From Mesorhizobium sp. 65-26 (GTDB lineage: Bacteria > Pseudomonadota > Alphaproteobacteria > Rhizobiales > Rhizobiaceae), in contig MKVL01000032.1 in assembly GCA_001899205.1 (NCBI GenBank), forward strand, positions 371,269-435,268: a DNA stretch of 64,000 bases. The letters are read 5' to 3'. The position numbers and the translations under genes were made by a program. Below the pieces are notes generated by a model that was not told where the DNA came from, ran no database searches, and saw only the letters and a list, made by a program, of their open reading frames with translations. Shown here in pieces: positions 28,399 to 38,531 of the stretch (positions within the stretch are counted from its first letter, which is position 1; every line of letters begins with the position of its first letter).

Positions 28399-29406
28399 TC
28401 AATGAACCAGGCTGGCCACGTCGATCTTCTTCTCGCCAAGACCGTTCCAGACCTCGGTGAACTTTTTCCAGGCATCGGCGTCGGCAACCGAGGGATCGTG
28501 ATCGCCATTCGTTCCGCATTTCGGCGACCACATCTCGGTCACCTTGGGCGTCCATTCCTTGCCGCCCTCGAATGTCCCGTCGGCGATCGATTTGGCGACC
28601 TCCTTCACCATCCAGCCGAGATTCAGCACGAGGCTCGTCGCCATCTTGCCTGGCGCCAGGTCGGTCTGATCCGAGTAGCAGCCGATGACCTTGGCGCCGG
28701 CCGCGGCCGCGCCCTGGATGGCTCCGAGGCCCGTGACATTGGCGGCATGCCAGATCACGTCGGCGCCGTTGGCGGCCATGGTTTCAGCCGCCTCCTTGCC
28801 ACGCGCGGCATTGTCATAGTCGCCGGTCACGATGCCGTTGGCCTTGAGGCCGGGCCGGGTCGCCTCGGCGGCGGCGATGAAGCATTTCATGATCCGCTGC
28901 TGGGTCGGGTTGTCGCCGCCGCCAACAAAACCGACGGATTTTCCCGAATTCGAGATCATCGCCGCCAGGGCGCCGGCGCCGTAGGCTGCGTCGAAATAGG
29001 CCAGGTCGATATAGCGTGCGTTGGGCGGAAGCTCGTCTTGCGGCTTGAAGGTGGACGCGAAGAACCTCTGCTCCGGATATTGCGGCGCCAATTCGATAAA
29101 GGCGCTGCCGAACTCGAAGCCATGTCCGATGATGAGATCATAGCCATCATCGGCATAGCCTTGCACCACCTGGGGGATCTTCGCCTGGGTGACGTTCTCG
29201 GCGTAGGCGGTTTCAAATCCACCCGCCTTGAGATCGTTCAGGCCTTCATAGGCGAACTGGTTCCAGCCGCCGTCTGTCACGGAGCCCGTCATGATCAAGG
29301 CCACCCTTTTGCCGGCGGCGAATGCACGGTTGAAGCCCGCGCCGGCAGCACCGCCGGCGACAATCGCCAGCGTGGAAACCTTCAGGAAAGTGCGACGATT
29401 GAACAT
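28399..29406 (-). CDS. BMP/PnrA family ABC substrate-binding protein
   Basis: A 335-residue exported binding protein. The twin-arginine signal NRRTFLKVSTLAIVAGGAAG starts it, followed by VALIMTGSVTDGGWNQFAYE, the BMP/Med-type domain start. Further motifs are IIGHGFEFGSAF and VGFVGGGDNPTQQR. BMP-family proteins usually bind nucleosides or related heterocycles. The neighbouring cyclo-ligase paralogue hints at a thiamin- or folate-related ligand, which is inference. The start was placed at MFNRRTFLK. Confidence 0.93.
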   Translation of the reverse strand: MFNRRTFLKVSTLAIVAGGAAGAGFNRAFAAGKRVALIMTGSVTDGGWNQFAYEGLNDLKAGGFETAYAENVTQAKIPQVVQGYADDGYDLIIGHGFEFGSAFIELAPQYPEQRFFASTFKPQDELPPNARYIDLAYFDAAYGAGALAAMISNSGKSVGFVGGGDNPTQQRIMKCFIAAAEATRPGLKANGIVTGDYDNAARGKEAAETMAANGADVIWHAANVTGLGAIQGAAAAGAKVIGCYSDQTDLAPGKMATSLVLNLGWMVKEVAKSIADGTFEGGKEWTPKVTEMWSPKCGTNGDHDPSVADADAWKKFTEVWNGLGEKKIDVASLVH

Positions 29407-29516
29407 TTCTTGTATCCCTCTGTCAGTTGGCTTTTCGCCGGTTCTTATCGCGATGGCCGGCCCGCACGGGCGCCGGCCGGTTGGCATGCTCCTTCACGCC
29501 GCCGGGGCTCTCCCGG

Positions 29517-30332
29517 CTATCGTTCTCCCTTTCCTGCGAGGATGTCCTCCTTCAGCTTCCTGAGGAACCAGATCTCGTCGAACTGGTCGGGCTGAACGAG
29601 ATTCCAAACCACGCCCTTTGGCTGCGATTTGGTCGTTTTGGTGTAGATGACATCCCTCTCCGTCACGATCACGTTGAGAAGCGAGTCATGTTCCATGATC
29701 GGAAGACGCTCATCGGCGACGACCATGCTCGAGTGGACGGTCGTCACGATTGGCGTCTGCGGATTGATCTTGCCCAGCTCGCGGAAAAGACCGAGCTCGA
29801 GATCGGCGAAACCTCCACCCTTGCCGGTGCGTCCGCCGGCATTGGTTACCGCGATGCAGCCGCACACGACGATGTCGAGCGGCAGCATTTCCTCGAAGGT
29901 CTGCTTCTGGCCGACCTGAACGGCGCCGGCGGATGTCGCAGCGAGTTCGAACTGCACGCCATCCTGGGCCAGCTTGTGCGGATCGAGCAGAACCCATGGA
30001 AGCTCGCCGGAGCCGAACTCCGGAACAGGCATGTAGAGCAGCTTGCCGTCATAGAGCGCGCGCAGCCGCACCGGTATTTGCGGTGGGTCGGGATTGCACT
30101 TGACGACCTTGGCGTCTTTCCAGATCTGCAATTCAGAAAGCCGCCTGGCTGCCTCGTCGGCGCCGACCCAGTTTGAGATGCGGCTCCAGACCGGCCCGAC
30201 ATTGATGCCGGACGTCTCGAGGCCTTCCCATATTTCCTTGCGTAGCTGGTCCTTGTCGACATTGCGCCCGGCCCAGCGGCCAGCCTTTTCCTCGTCCGTC
30301 GACTCTAGTGTTGATTGCATTGTGGAATGCAT
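29517..30332 (-). CDS. 5-formyltetrahydrofolate cyclo-ligase family protein (COG0212 paralogue)
   Basis: A 271-residue protein of the 5-formyl-THF cyclo-ligase fold. The signature GRTGKGGGFADLELGLFREL is clear and corresponds to the phosphate-binding and catalytic loop. It is longer than the true enzyme and probably belongs to the paralogous branch that comparative genomics has linked to thiamin metabolism rather than folate. It is the first gene of the transport operon, 110 bp upstream of the BMP gene. The start MHSTMQSTL was chosen because the longer reading lacks family similarity. Confidence 0.82.
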   Translation of the reverse strand: MHSTMQSTLESTDEEKAGRWAGRNVDKDQLRKEIWEGLETSGINVGPVWSRISNWVGADEAARRLSELQIWKDAKVVKCNPDPPQIPVRLRALYDGKLLYMPVPEFGSGELPWVLLDPHKLAQDGVQFELAATSAGAVQVGQKQTFEEMLPLDIVVCGCIAVTNAGGRTGKGGGFADLELGLFRELGKINPQTPIVTTVHSSMVVADERLPIMEHDSLLNVIVTERDVIYTKTTKSQPKGVVWNLVQPDQFDEIWFLRKLKEDILAGKGER

Positions 30333-30460
30333 GGCGTCGTCCTTCTGGATTGTCACTGAAGGAAGGAGGCCCGACCTCGTCCCAACCGTTGACCGCGTTC
30401 TCATGAGGACGCTAACAGCGGGCCGATAATAACGTCAGTGCGCTAGGGCTTAAGGAGTCT

Positions 30461-30476
30461 ATATCGATTCCGATAT
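30461..30476. promoter_or_regulatory. Candidate LysR operator (palindrome)
   Basis: The palindrome atatcg-attc-cgatat (16 bp, perfect arms of 6) lies in the 170-bp gap between the LysR-family gene and the cyclo-ligase gene. It contains a T-N11-A spacing typical of LysR boxes. It is well placed to control the transport operon on the minus strand. Confidence 0.5.
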
Positions 30477-30502
30477 GATGAACCACGTCCAGCGCGCGTG
30501 TT

Positions 30503-31420
30503 CTACAGTCCTCGCGCGATGGACATGATCTGGTTGCGCAGCCAGACGTTGCGCCCGGTGACATGGGATCGTTCATGCCAGAGGAGGTGGAAGCCGAGGC
30601 TTCCGCATTCGCGCGGCGCCGGCAAGCTTCGCAACGGCAGCAGCGAGCAGAAATGCTGCGCGAAATGACGGCTGCTGGTGAACACCAGATTGGACGACTG
30701 CAGGATATAGGGAATGAGCGTGAATTCCGGCAACATGACCCGGATGTCGCGTTTCAGGCCATGCGTTGCCAATTGGCTGTCGATCGGGCCAGGGTCGGCT
30801 TTTGACCGCGCGACCGGCGCGACATGCTCCGCCCTCAGATAGTCCTCGATCGAGATCCGTTCCATCGAGGCGAACGGATGATGGGAAGCGAACAGGCAGG
30901 AGACTTCCTCGCCAAGCAACCGCGCAGTCTTCAGATGGTTCGGCGCGCCTGGCCAATTGGAGATCAGTGCATCCAGTTCATCGCGCTCCAGCGCCCCCGC
31001 ATAGTCGTAGGCCTGATCGACAGCACGGATGACGATGCGCGACAGTGGGGCTGCCGCCCGCAGCCGATCGACAAGTTGCGGCAGCAGGAAAGCCTCAAGA
31101 CAATCCGCCGAGGCAATGCGGAATGTCCCTTCGTCGAGCTTGGGGTCGAATGCCCTTGGCACGGAGACGATCTTCTCGATACCGGCAAGAGCCGCGCGTG
31201 TCGGCTCGATCATGGTTTCGCCGCGCTCGGTCAGCACCATCTTCGAACCGCTGCGGACCAGGATGGGATCGCCGACGACTTCGCGCAGCCGCCTGAGCAC
31301 CAGGCTTACATAGGGTTGGGATTGTTCCAGGAGCTGTGCTGTTTTGGTGACGCTGCGTTCCTCGAGCAATGTCCGCAACACGCGCAACTGTCTTGCATCG
31401 ATATCCCTGAGCTCGGTCAT
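30503..31420 (-). CDS. LysR family transcriptional regulator
   Basis: A 305-residue regulator with an N-terminal winged HTH (residues 7-66, LRVLRTLLEERSVTKTAQLL then YVSLVLRRLREVVGDPILVR) and a C-terminal co-inducer domain. It lies directly upstream of the cyclo-ligase/BMP operon in the same direction, so it probably controls that operon. The effector is unknown. It ends next to the palindrome at 30461-30476. Confidence 0.92.
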   Translation of the reverse strand: MTELRDIDARQLRVLRTLLEERSVTKTAQLLEQSQPYVSLVLRRLREVVGDPILVRSGSKMVLTERGETMIEPTRAALAGIEKIVSVPRAFDPKLDEGTFRIASADCLEAFLLPQLVDRLRAAAPLSRIVIRAVDQAYDYAGALERDELDALISNWPGAPNHLKTARLLGEEVSCLFASHHPFASMERISIEDYLRAEHVAPVARSKADPGPIDSQLATHGLKRDIRVMLPEFTLIPYILQSSNLVFTSSRHFAQHFCSLLPLRSLPAPRECGSLGFHLLWHERSHVTGRNVWLRNQIMSIARGL

Positions 31421-31554
31421 GGCGCATGCCCCGTATGGCTGTTCCGGCCTCGCCAGCCAACCCTACGCACACCATAGAGAAACAGACGCCCCGCACAACC
31501 ATCTCGGCTTGCCGGGCAATGGAAGGCAGAGAGCCGGCACCGCGCGCGCCAACC

Positions 31555-33039
31555 CTAACCTCCGGCATCTCTCCACGGATTGGCGACCCGTGGCCAGATC
31601 GGCCGGTTGAGCTTCCTGTAGTCCGTCTTCGCCGGGCTGCTCGGATACGAGCTCGGCGCCGTCACATAGATGATCTCGGCGGCGATTGGCGCGAAGCCGG
31701 CGTAGAAATGGTTGGTCGACTTGACCAGCAATATGTCCTTGCTCATCGGGTCGACGCCGAGATTGGAAAAGATATCCGGCTCGAAGGTCTGCGTGCGGTT
31801 GGTGTTGAGGATGATGTCGACCTCTGTCCCCTCGATGCGCACCACCGCTGACGGACCCAGCGTCACCCGGCTCGGGCCGAAACTCTGCCAGCCCTCTTCG
31901 ACCGCCTTCAGCACGGTGACGCGTGCGTCGACCGGCTCGCCGGCCTGCGGACCCGCCTTGCCGCCGAAGCGCAGGTCGATGACGGCGCCCTCGCCCGCCG
32001 CCAGGCAAAAGGTCACGGCGATCGGGTCCCAGATCGTCGCCACGCCGACATTGCCGACGCCGCGCGCCAGCAACTCCCTCAGCACGACGGTGCCGTCACC
32101 CGGCACGCCACCGCCGGGATTGTCCCAGACATCGGCGATGACGGCCGGCTTGTCCCGGTGCGCGGCGCGCACGGCGAGCGCCCGCTCGATGCCGTCTGCG
32201 GCCGACAGCATCGTCATCGCCGTCTTCTCGCGCAGATCGTAGAGCTCGCGCCCCAACCTTTCCGCCAGCGCGTCACCCCGTGGCCTGTCATTGTCGGTGA
32301 CGACCATGATGCGCGTGCCCATTTCCGGCACGTCGGCTGCCATGAAGCCATGGATGACCGAGACCGACAGGATGCCGTCCGTGCCGTGCAGCGCCTTGAT
32401 GCGATCGACGAAGGAGCGCATCGGCTCGCGGCTGGTCGGCAGCACCTGGATCATGCGGCAGTCGAAGGTCGAGATGACCGGTTTTATCTCGCCGCGCGCC
32501 GCCGCGAGACCGAGCTCGACGACATGCTCGCCGCGCTCGTAGAAATCGGTGTGCGGGAATTCGAGGAACGCCGCGAGGATGTTGGCGGCGGCCACGCGCT
32601 TCGGCGTCAGGTGGCTGTGTGGATCGAGCTCGGACGCGATGACCACCTCGGACCCAACCATCGCGCGCATGCGTTCGAGCAGGTCGCCCTCGCAGTCGTC
32701 ATAGCCTTGCGCCACCATCGCGCCGTGCAGGCCGAGGATGACGGCGTCGACAGGCAAGGCGGCCTTCAACTGGCCGAGGATCTCGTCGCGCAGCGCCTCG
32801 TAGGTCTGCCTCTGCACCAGCCCGCCGGGCTCCGCCCAGGTGGCGGTGCCTTCGATGACGGTCAGCACCTCGGCATCGGCGCGGCGTCGCAGCGCGACGA
32901 TCGGCGAGGAGCACAGCGTCGGCGTATCGGGGTGCTTGCCGGGCCCGGCGTAAAAGGCCATCTCGAACGAGGCGCGATCGGTCGGCACCGGCGAGAAGGT
33001 GTTGGTTTCGGTCGCCAGCGAGGCGGTGAAGATGCGCAT
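31555..33039 (-). CDS. M81 family metallopeptidase (MlrC-like)
   Basis: A 494-residue protein of the M81/DUF1485 family. The start MRIFTASLATETNTFSPVPT is the characteristic N-terminus, with GLHGAM, ELDPHSHLTP and FLEFPHTDFYERG as likely metal-binding parts, and a C-terminal MlrC_C domain (VWDNPGGGVPGDGT). MlrC in microcystin degraders cleaves the linearised peptide; in rhizobia the true substrate is unknown. It is downstream of and co-oriented with a CUT1 ABC importer, suggesting it acts on the imported compound or a derivative. Confidence 0.92.
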   Translation of the reverse strand: MRIFTASLATETNTFSPVPTDRASFEMAFYAGPGKHPDTPTLCSSPIVALRRRADAEVLTVIEGTATWAEPGGLVQRQTYEALRDEILGQLKAALPVDAVILGLHGAMVAQGYDDCEGDLLERMRAMVGSEVVIASELDPHSHLTPKRVAAANILAAFLEFPHTDFYERGEHVVELGLAAARGEIKPVISTFDCRMIQVLPTSREPMRSFVDRIKALHGTDGILSVSVIHGFMAADVPEMGTRIMVVTDNDRPRGDALAERLGRELYDLREKTAMTMLSAADGIERALAVRAAHRDKPAVIADVWDNPGGGVPGDGTVVLRELLARGVGNVGVATIWDPIAVTFCLAAGEGAVIDLRFGGKAGPQAGEPVDARVTVLKAVEEGWQSFGPSRVTLGPSAVVRIEGTEVDIILNTNRTQTFEPDIFSNLGVDPMSKDILLVKSTNHFYAGFAPIAAEIIYVTAPSSYPSSPAKTDYRKLNRPIWPRVANPWRDAGG

Positions 33040-33082
33040 GTCGGGATTTCCGCTTCGCTCGATTCAGTTCGTTGCGGCCAGA

Positions 33083-33126
33083 GCAATTCCAGGAAAAGTG
33101 TGCAACGTTTTTCCATCCGGAATTGC
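33083..33126. repeat. Short palindromic repeat
   Basis: Perfect outer arms gcaattcc and ggaattgc flank a central acgttttt segment; the inner part (aggaaaagtg) nearly pairs with the right half. It is a rhizobial intergenic repeat of the type seen in degenerate form near 1469. A second hairpin (cgttcggcgtttc with gaaacgctgaacg) follows at 33148-33176. Confidence 0.7.
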
Positions 33127-33287
33127 GCAAGAACAAAGAGGCCGAGGCGTTCGGCGTTTCTGTGAAACGCTGAACGACTCCAGGCCTTTGGACCAAGGCG
33201 CTCGACGTGTCGACCGCGGCGCGCGCGGGCGCCCGGACACATTTTGGTGTGGCATCGCAGAAGACTGCATGTTCGAACGCCTCGCCG

Positions 33288-34112
33288 CTATTTCACCGCA
33301 CCCAGCGCCAGTCCGCGGACCAGATAGCGCTGCAGCCAGATGAACAGGATGGCCACCGGCAGGGTGGCGAGCAGCGTCGCCGCCATGACATGGTGCCACT
33401 CGATCGTGTAGCGGCCGGCGACCAGCGAGAACACCTGGATCGGCAGCGTGTAGCTCTCCTGGCTGCGCAGCATGGTGAGCGCCACCACGAATTCGTTCCA
33501 GGCGTTGATGAAGGTGAAGATCGCGGTGACCGCGATGGCCGGCAGGCACAGCGGCAGGAACACCTTGCGCAATGTCAGCCAGCGACCGGCGCCCTCCATC
33601 CACGCTGCCTCCTCCAGGTCGCGCGGGATGGTGTCGAAATAGCTTTGCAGCATCCACACCGTGAAGGCGACGTTGAAGGCCATGTAGATGAAGCCCAGCG
33701 CCGTCGTGCTCTCGACCAGGCCCCAGGCGGCCATAAGCCGGAACAGGCCGAGCACCAGCACGATGGGCGAGATCATCTGCGAGACGAGCAGGAACTGGCG
33801 GAAAGCGCCATAGCCGGCGAAGCGGAAGCGCGACATCGCGTAGGCCGCCGGCACCGAGAGCAGGATGGCGCCGACTGTGGCGATGATGGAGACATAGAGC
33901 GAGTTGAGCAGCGCCCGTCCGAAACCAGTCGCCACCCACATGTCGGAGAAATTCGACCAGCGGAACTCGCTCGGCCACCAGGTGGGTGACAGCACCTCGG
34001 CTCGCGGCTTCACCGCGGTCAGGAACATCACCGCGAACGGAAACAGCGTCACCACGATCAGCGGCAGCAGCAGCAGCCACGCGATGACGGAACGTCTGAG
34101 CTTGCTCGTCAT
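33288..34112 (-). CDS. Carbohydrate ABC transporter permease (CUT1, MalG-like)
   Basis: A 274-residue inner-membrane permease with six helices. The EAA loop [20 protein letters not shown] lies around residue 165, the docking site for the ATPase. The start MTSKLRRSV overlaps the upstream permease stop by 4 bp (ATGA). A longer reading would enter the upstream permease gene. It partners the next-listed permease in the CUT1 sugar importer. Confidence 0.93.
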   Translation of the reverse strand: MTSKLRRSVIAWLLLLPLIVVTLFPFAVMFLTAVKPRAEVLSPTWWPSEFRWSNFSDMWVATGFGRALLNSLYVSIIATVGAILLSVPAAYAMSRFRFAGYGAFRQFLLVSQMISPIVLVLGLFRLMAAWGLVESTTALGFIYMAFNVAFTVWMLQSYFDTIPRDLEEAAWMEGAGRWLTLRKVFLPLCLPAIAVTAIFTFINAWNEFVVALTMLRSQESYTLPIQVFSLVAGRYTIEWHHVMAATLLATLPVAILFIWLQRYLVRGLALGAVK

Positions 34113-34978
34113 GCGCGTTGCTCCCGCATCGCCAGCCGCACATAGATCATGGTGAAGACCAGGAGGATCACGAACATCACCACCGACACGGCCGAGGCCT
34201 CGCCGAGTTTGCCGATGCGGAAGGCGAGCTTGTAGAGATGCGTCACCAGTATGTCGGTGGAATTGGCCGGCCCGCCCTGCGTCATCACCCAGATGATCGG
34301 GAACGAGTTGAAGACGTAGATGGTGTTGAGCACGATGGCGATGTTGATGAACGGCTTCAGCAGCGGGAATGTGATCTCGCGGAACTGCTGGAGCGGCGTG
34401 GCGCCCTCGAGCGCGGCCGCCTCGTAGAGGTCGTCGGGAATCGACGACAAGCCGCCGAGGAAAATGGTAGTGGTGAACGGCACCGTCACCAATATGCCGA
34501 TCAGCACCTGCATCGGGAAGGCGGTGGCGGCGCTCGCCAGCCACTGGATGTTCTGGCTGATCAGCCCCAGCTTCATCAGCGCCGAGTTCAGCATGCCGCT
34601 CTCGCCATTGAGCGCCCAGCGCCAGACAACGGCCGTCATGGTCAGCGACACCGCCCAGGGCAGCATGATGATGACCCGGGCGAGCCCCCTGCCGTAGAAA
34701 TCCATGTTGAGGATCATCGCCACCGGGATCGAGACCAGCAGCGCGCCGCCGACCACCAGCACGGTCCACAGCACGGTGCGCCAGAGCGCCGCGATGAAAT
34801 CCGGATCGTCGAGCAGCGTCCAGAAATTGGCGAGGCCGGTGAAGTCGCGCAACTGGCCGAAGCGGCTGACATCGTGCGTCGAGATCTGCAGAAGATCCCA
34901 GACCGGCCAGAAGATCACCACCGCCGCCAGGAAAAGGCTCGGCAGCGTCAGGAGATAGGGTAGGAGACGATTTTGCAT
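34109..34978 (-). CDS. Carbohydrate ABC transporter permease (CUT1, MalF-like)
   Basis: A 289-residue permease with six helices and the EAA loop [20 protein letters not shown]. The segment [20 protein letters not shown] is typical of MalF/UgpA-like subunits. The start MQNRLLPY was chosen; a longer reading gives non-family sequence. It is co-transcribed with the MalG-like gene and lies about 300 bp downstream of the binding-protein gene. Confidence 0.93.
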   Translation of the reverse strand: MQNRLLPYLLTLPSLFLAAVVIFWPVWDLLQISTHDVSRFGQLRDFTGLANFWTLLDDPDFIAALWRTVLWTVLVVGGALLVSIPVAMILNMDFYGRGLARVIIMLPWAVSLTMTAVVWRWALNGESGMLNSALMKLGLISQNIQWLASAATAFPMQVLIGILVTVPFTTTIFLGGLSSIPDDLYEAAALEGATPLQQFREITFPLLKPFINIAIVLNTIYVFNSFPIIWVMTQGGPANSTDILVTHLYKLAFRIGKLGEASAVSVVMFVILLVFTMIYVRLAMREQRA

Positions 34979-35078
34979 CGGCTGGTTTGTACCGCGTTGC
35001 GAAGCATTCGTGGCGCTGACTTGCCAGGCCGCCAATTCTGACCTGTTCTACACTCAGTTTGGTACTCTTCCCCGGCGT

Positions 35079-35137
35079 CGGCGCTGCCCCTCACCTGCCT
35101 GACGGCATCCTCTCCCGTATAGTGACGGGGAGAGGGA
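35079..35137. repeat. Single arm of the 'ctccccgtatag' repeat
   Basis: The stretch contains gcgctgcccctcacctgcct and cccgtatagtgacggggaga, closely matching one arm of the inverted element at 58434-58620. Only one arm is present. The 295-bp gap 34979-35273 otherwise holds no gene, only this repeat and the hairpin at 35223-35254. Confidence 0.75.
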
Positions 35138-35222
35138 CGATGTCGCCAGCGATTTCGCCAATCGCCAACGTGGCCATTCTTCGGAATTCGAAGACCGTCA
35201 CGCAGTTGAGAAGAAGAAAGCT

Positions 35223-35254
35223 GTGGCGCGCCCCAGGAGGGTGGGGCGCGCCAC
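35223..35254 (-). terminator. Strong hairpin after the CUT1 binding-protein gene
   Basis: A perfect 12-bp stem (gtggcgcgcccc with ggggcgcgccac) with an 8-nt loop lies 19 bp after the binding-protein stop. On the minus strand it is followed by agctttcttctt, a T-rich run. It is probably a partial terminator or mRNA stabiliser that keeps binding protein in excess over permeases. Confidence 0.7.
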
Positions 35255-35273
35255 GGGCGCCGGGAGATACGCC

Positions 35274-36500
35274 CTATTTCTTCAGCACCGCATTGGCCTT
35301 GGCGGCCGCGTCCTTCAGGCCGGCCTCGGGGTCGCCGCCGAGATAGATCTTCTGCATGGCGTCCGAGGTGATCTGGGCGATCTCTTCCCAACCCGGGATG
35401 ACCGGCGCGAAGCGGGCGTCGGGCAAGAGCGCGGTGAAGGCGGCGAGGTCGGCGTTGTTGACGTAGTAGTCCATCTTCGCCTCTTCCTTGTTCACCGGCA
35501 GGAAGCCTTCGCCCTGGGTGAACTTGGCGCGCTGCTCCTTGGTGAACAGGAAGTCGAGCAGCTTCCAGGCCTCGTCCTTGTTCTTGGAGTTCTTGAACAT
35601 GATGATGGAATCGGTGACGCCATAAGTGCCGCGCGCGCCGGTCGGCCCGGCGGGGATCGCCGCAACGCCGTATTTCAGGTTCGGCACTTCTTCCTTGATC
35701 TGGTTGGACAGGAAGGGCGCGGTGATCATCATGCCGACCTTGCCCTGCTTGAACAGGTTCTGCACGTCCTCGCGGTTGTTGGAGGTGACGCCGGGCTGGG
35801 TCAGGCCTTCGTCGATCATCGACTTGTAGAGCTTGGCGGCTTCGAGCGCGCCCGGCGTGCCGAGGCCGGACGTGCCGTCCTTGTTGAGGATCTCGGTGCC
35901 CTGCGACCACATCGCGTAGTAATAGTAGACGTCGGTCTCTATCTCCTTGCCCTGCAGGCCGAAACCGAAGGCGCCCTGCGCCTTGATCTTGCGGGCGTCC
36001 TCCTGCAGCTCGGTCCAGGTTGCCGGCGGCTTGGCGATGCCAGCCTTCTCGAACAGCTCCTTGTTGTAGTACATGGCGCGCGCCGAGGCGGCGATCGGCA
36101 GGCCGTAGGTCTTGCCGTTCATGATCGAGGGCGACAGGAAGGTGTCGATGAAGCGCCCCTTGAAGTCAGGCGTGATGTAGCTGTCGAGCGGCTCGGCGAC
36201 ATCCTGTTGCACGAAGTCGATCAGCCAGCGCGTGCCGATGATCGACAGGTCGGCATTGGTGCCGGCGGTGATGTCGGTGGTCAGCTTCTGCAGCAGCACG
36301 TCCCACGGCACCACTTCGAACTTGACCGTGATGCCGGGATTAGCGGCCTCGAACTCCTTCTTGACCTCGTCGAAATAGGGGCCGGTCTTGGCGCTGTATT
36401 CGGCGACGGTGACGCGCACCTCGCCGGCGTCGGCCGGCGCCGCAAGCGCCAGCATGCTCATTCCGGCCAACAGGCCGACAGTCCACTTTGCAAGGCTCAT
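35274..36500 (-). CDS. CUT1 ABC transporter substrate-binding protein
   Basis: A 408-residue exported protein with a Sec signal (WTVGLLAGMSMLALAAPADA). The mature part (EVRVTVAEYSAKTGPYFDEV, then KEFEAANPGITVKFEVVPWD) is typical of extracellular solute-binding family 1 proteins for sugars, sugar alcohols or oligosaccharides. The start MSLAKWTV was chosen since the signal then begins at once. It is divergent from the SDR gene, the 180-bp gap holding both promoters. Confidence 0.93.
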   Translation of the reverse strand: MSLAKWTVGLLAGMSMLALAAPADAGEVRVTVAEYSAKTGPYFDEVKKEFEAANPGITVKFEVVPWDVLLQKLTTDITAGTNADLSIIGTRWLIDFVQQDVAEPLDSYITPDFKGRFIDTFLSPSIMNGKTYGLPIAASARAMYYNKELFEKAGIAKPPATWTELQEDARKIKAQGAFGFGLQGKEIETDVYYYYAMWSQGTEILNKDGTSGLGTPGALEAAKLYKSMIDEGLTQPGVTSNNREDVQNLFKQGKVGMMITAPFLSNQIKEEVPNLKYGVAAIPAGPTGARGTYGVTDSIIMFKNSKNKDEAWKLLDFLFTKEQRAKFTQGEGFLPVNKEEAKMDYYVNNADLAAFTALLPDARFAPVIPGWEEIAQITSDAMQKIYLGGDPEAGLKDAAAKANAVLKK

Positions 36501-36680
36501 CCGATCTCTCCCATTGACCCGCGCATTCGCGCTTCCATGCCGAACGATCGGCACGAGATTTATGTTACTTTCCTACATTATCGAGGATTCACAGCCGCGC
36601 AAGCAGATTTATTCTGTTGCTTAATTACATTTCGCTGATTAGCCTGCGGGGTATCAACCGGACAAGACGAGGGGCGTAGC

Positions 36681-37451
36681 GTGGTTTCGAGAACCGAGTT
36701 CGAGGACAGGACCGTCGTGGTGACGGGCGCCGGCGGTGGCCTCGGCTCGGCGATCGTCGCGCTGCTCGCTGAAAGGGGCGCGCGCGTGATTGGCTGCGAC
36801 CTGTCGGAGGAGGCGCTCGCCAGCCCGCATATCGCCTCGCGCCACGTCTTCGACCTGCTCGATCCGGCCGCGATCAAGGCCGCGATCCCGGCTTTGCTCG
36901 ACAGGGACGGCACCCCCGACATACTGATCAACAATGCCGGCTGGACACGCGCCGAGACGCTGCCCGCCTTGACCTCCGAGACGATCGAGCGGGAGCTCGA
37001 TCTCAACCTGACCGGCGTGATGACGTTCGCCGACCCGCTGATCAAGGCGATGGCGGCGCGCGGTTCCGGCAGCGTCGTCTTCATCTCCTCGGTCAACGCC
37101 ATCGCGCATTTCGGCAATCCCGCCTATGCCGCGGCCAAGGCAGGCATCAATGCCTATGCCAAATCGATCGCCGTCGAGCTCGGTCGCAGCGGCGTGCGCG
37201 CCAATGTCGTCTGCCCGGGGTCGATCCGCACCGCCGCCTGGGACCATCGCCTCGCCAAGGATCCGGAGATCCTCGGCAAGCTGAAACGGCTCTATCCGCT
37301 CGGCCGTATCGTGGATGCCGATGAGGTGGCCGAGGTGGTGGCCTTCCTTGCCTCCGACCGCGCATCGGGCGTAACAGGCGTGGTGATGCCGGTCGATGCC
37401 GGCCTGACCGCCGGCTGCCTGCCCTTCATCGACGACATATTGGGAGCGTGA
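36681..37451 (+). CDS. SDR family oxidoreductase
   Basis: A 256-residue NAD(P)-dependent short-chain dehydrogenase. The cofactor motif TGAGGGLG is at residues 14-21, followed by NNAG, the catalytic serine in ISSVNA and YAAAKAG with the catalytic tyrosine and lysine. The start is GTG. Its stop overlaps the possible GTG start of the ATPase gene. It is grouped with a sugar importer, suggesting a sugar-alcohol or aldonate dehydrogenase. Confidence 0.93.
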   Translation: MVSRTEFEDRTVVVTGAGGGLGSAIVALLAERGARVIGCDLSEEALASPHIASRHVFDLLDPAAIKAAIPALLDRDGTPDILINNAGWTRAETLPALTSETIERELDLNLTGVMTFADPLIKAMAARGSGSVVFISSVNAIAHFGNPAYAAAKAGINAYAKSIAVELGRSGVRANVVCPGSIRTAAWDHRLAKDPEILGKLKRLYPLGRIVDADEVAEVVAFLASDRASGVTGVVMPVDAGLTAGCLPFIDDILGA

Positions 37452-37453
37452 CC

Positions 37454-38521
<1,068 letters not shown>

Positions 38522-38531
38522 CGACACGCGA

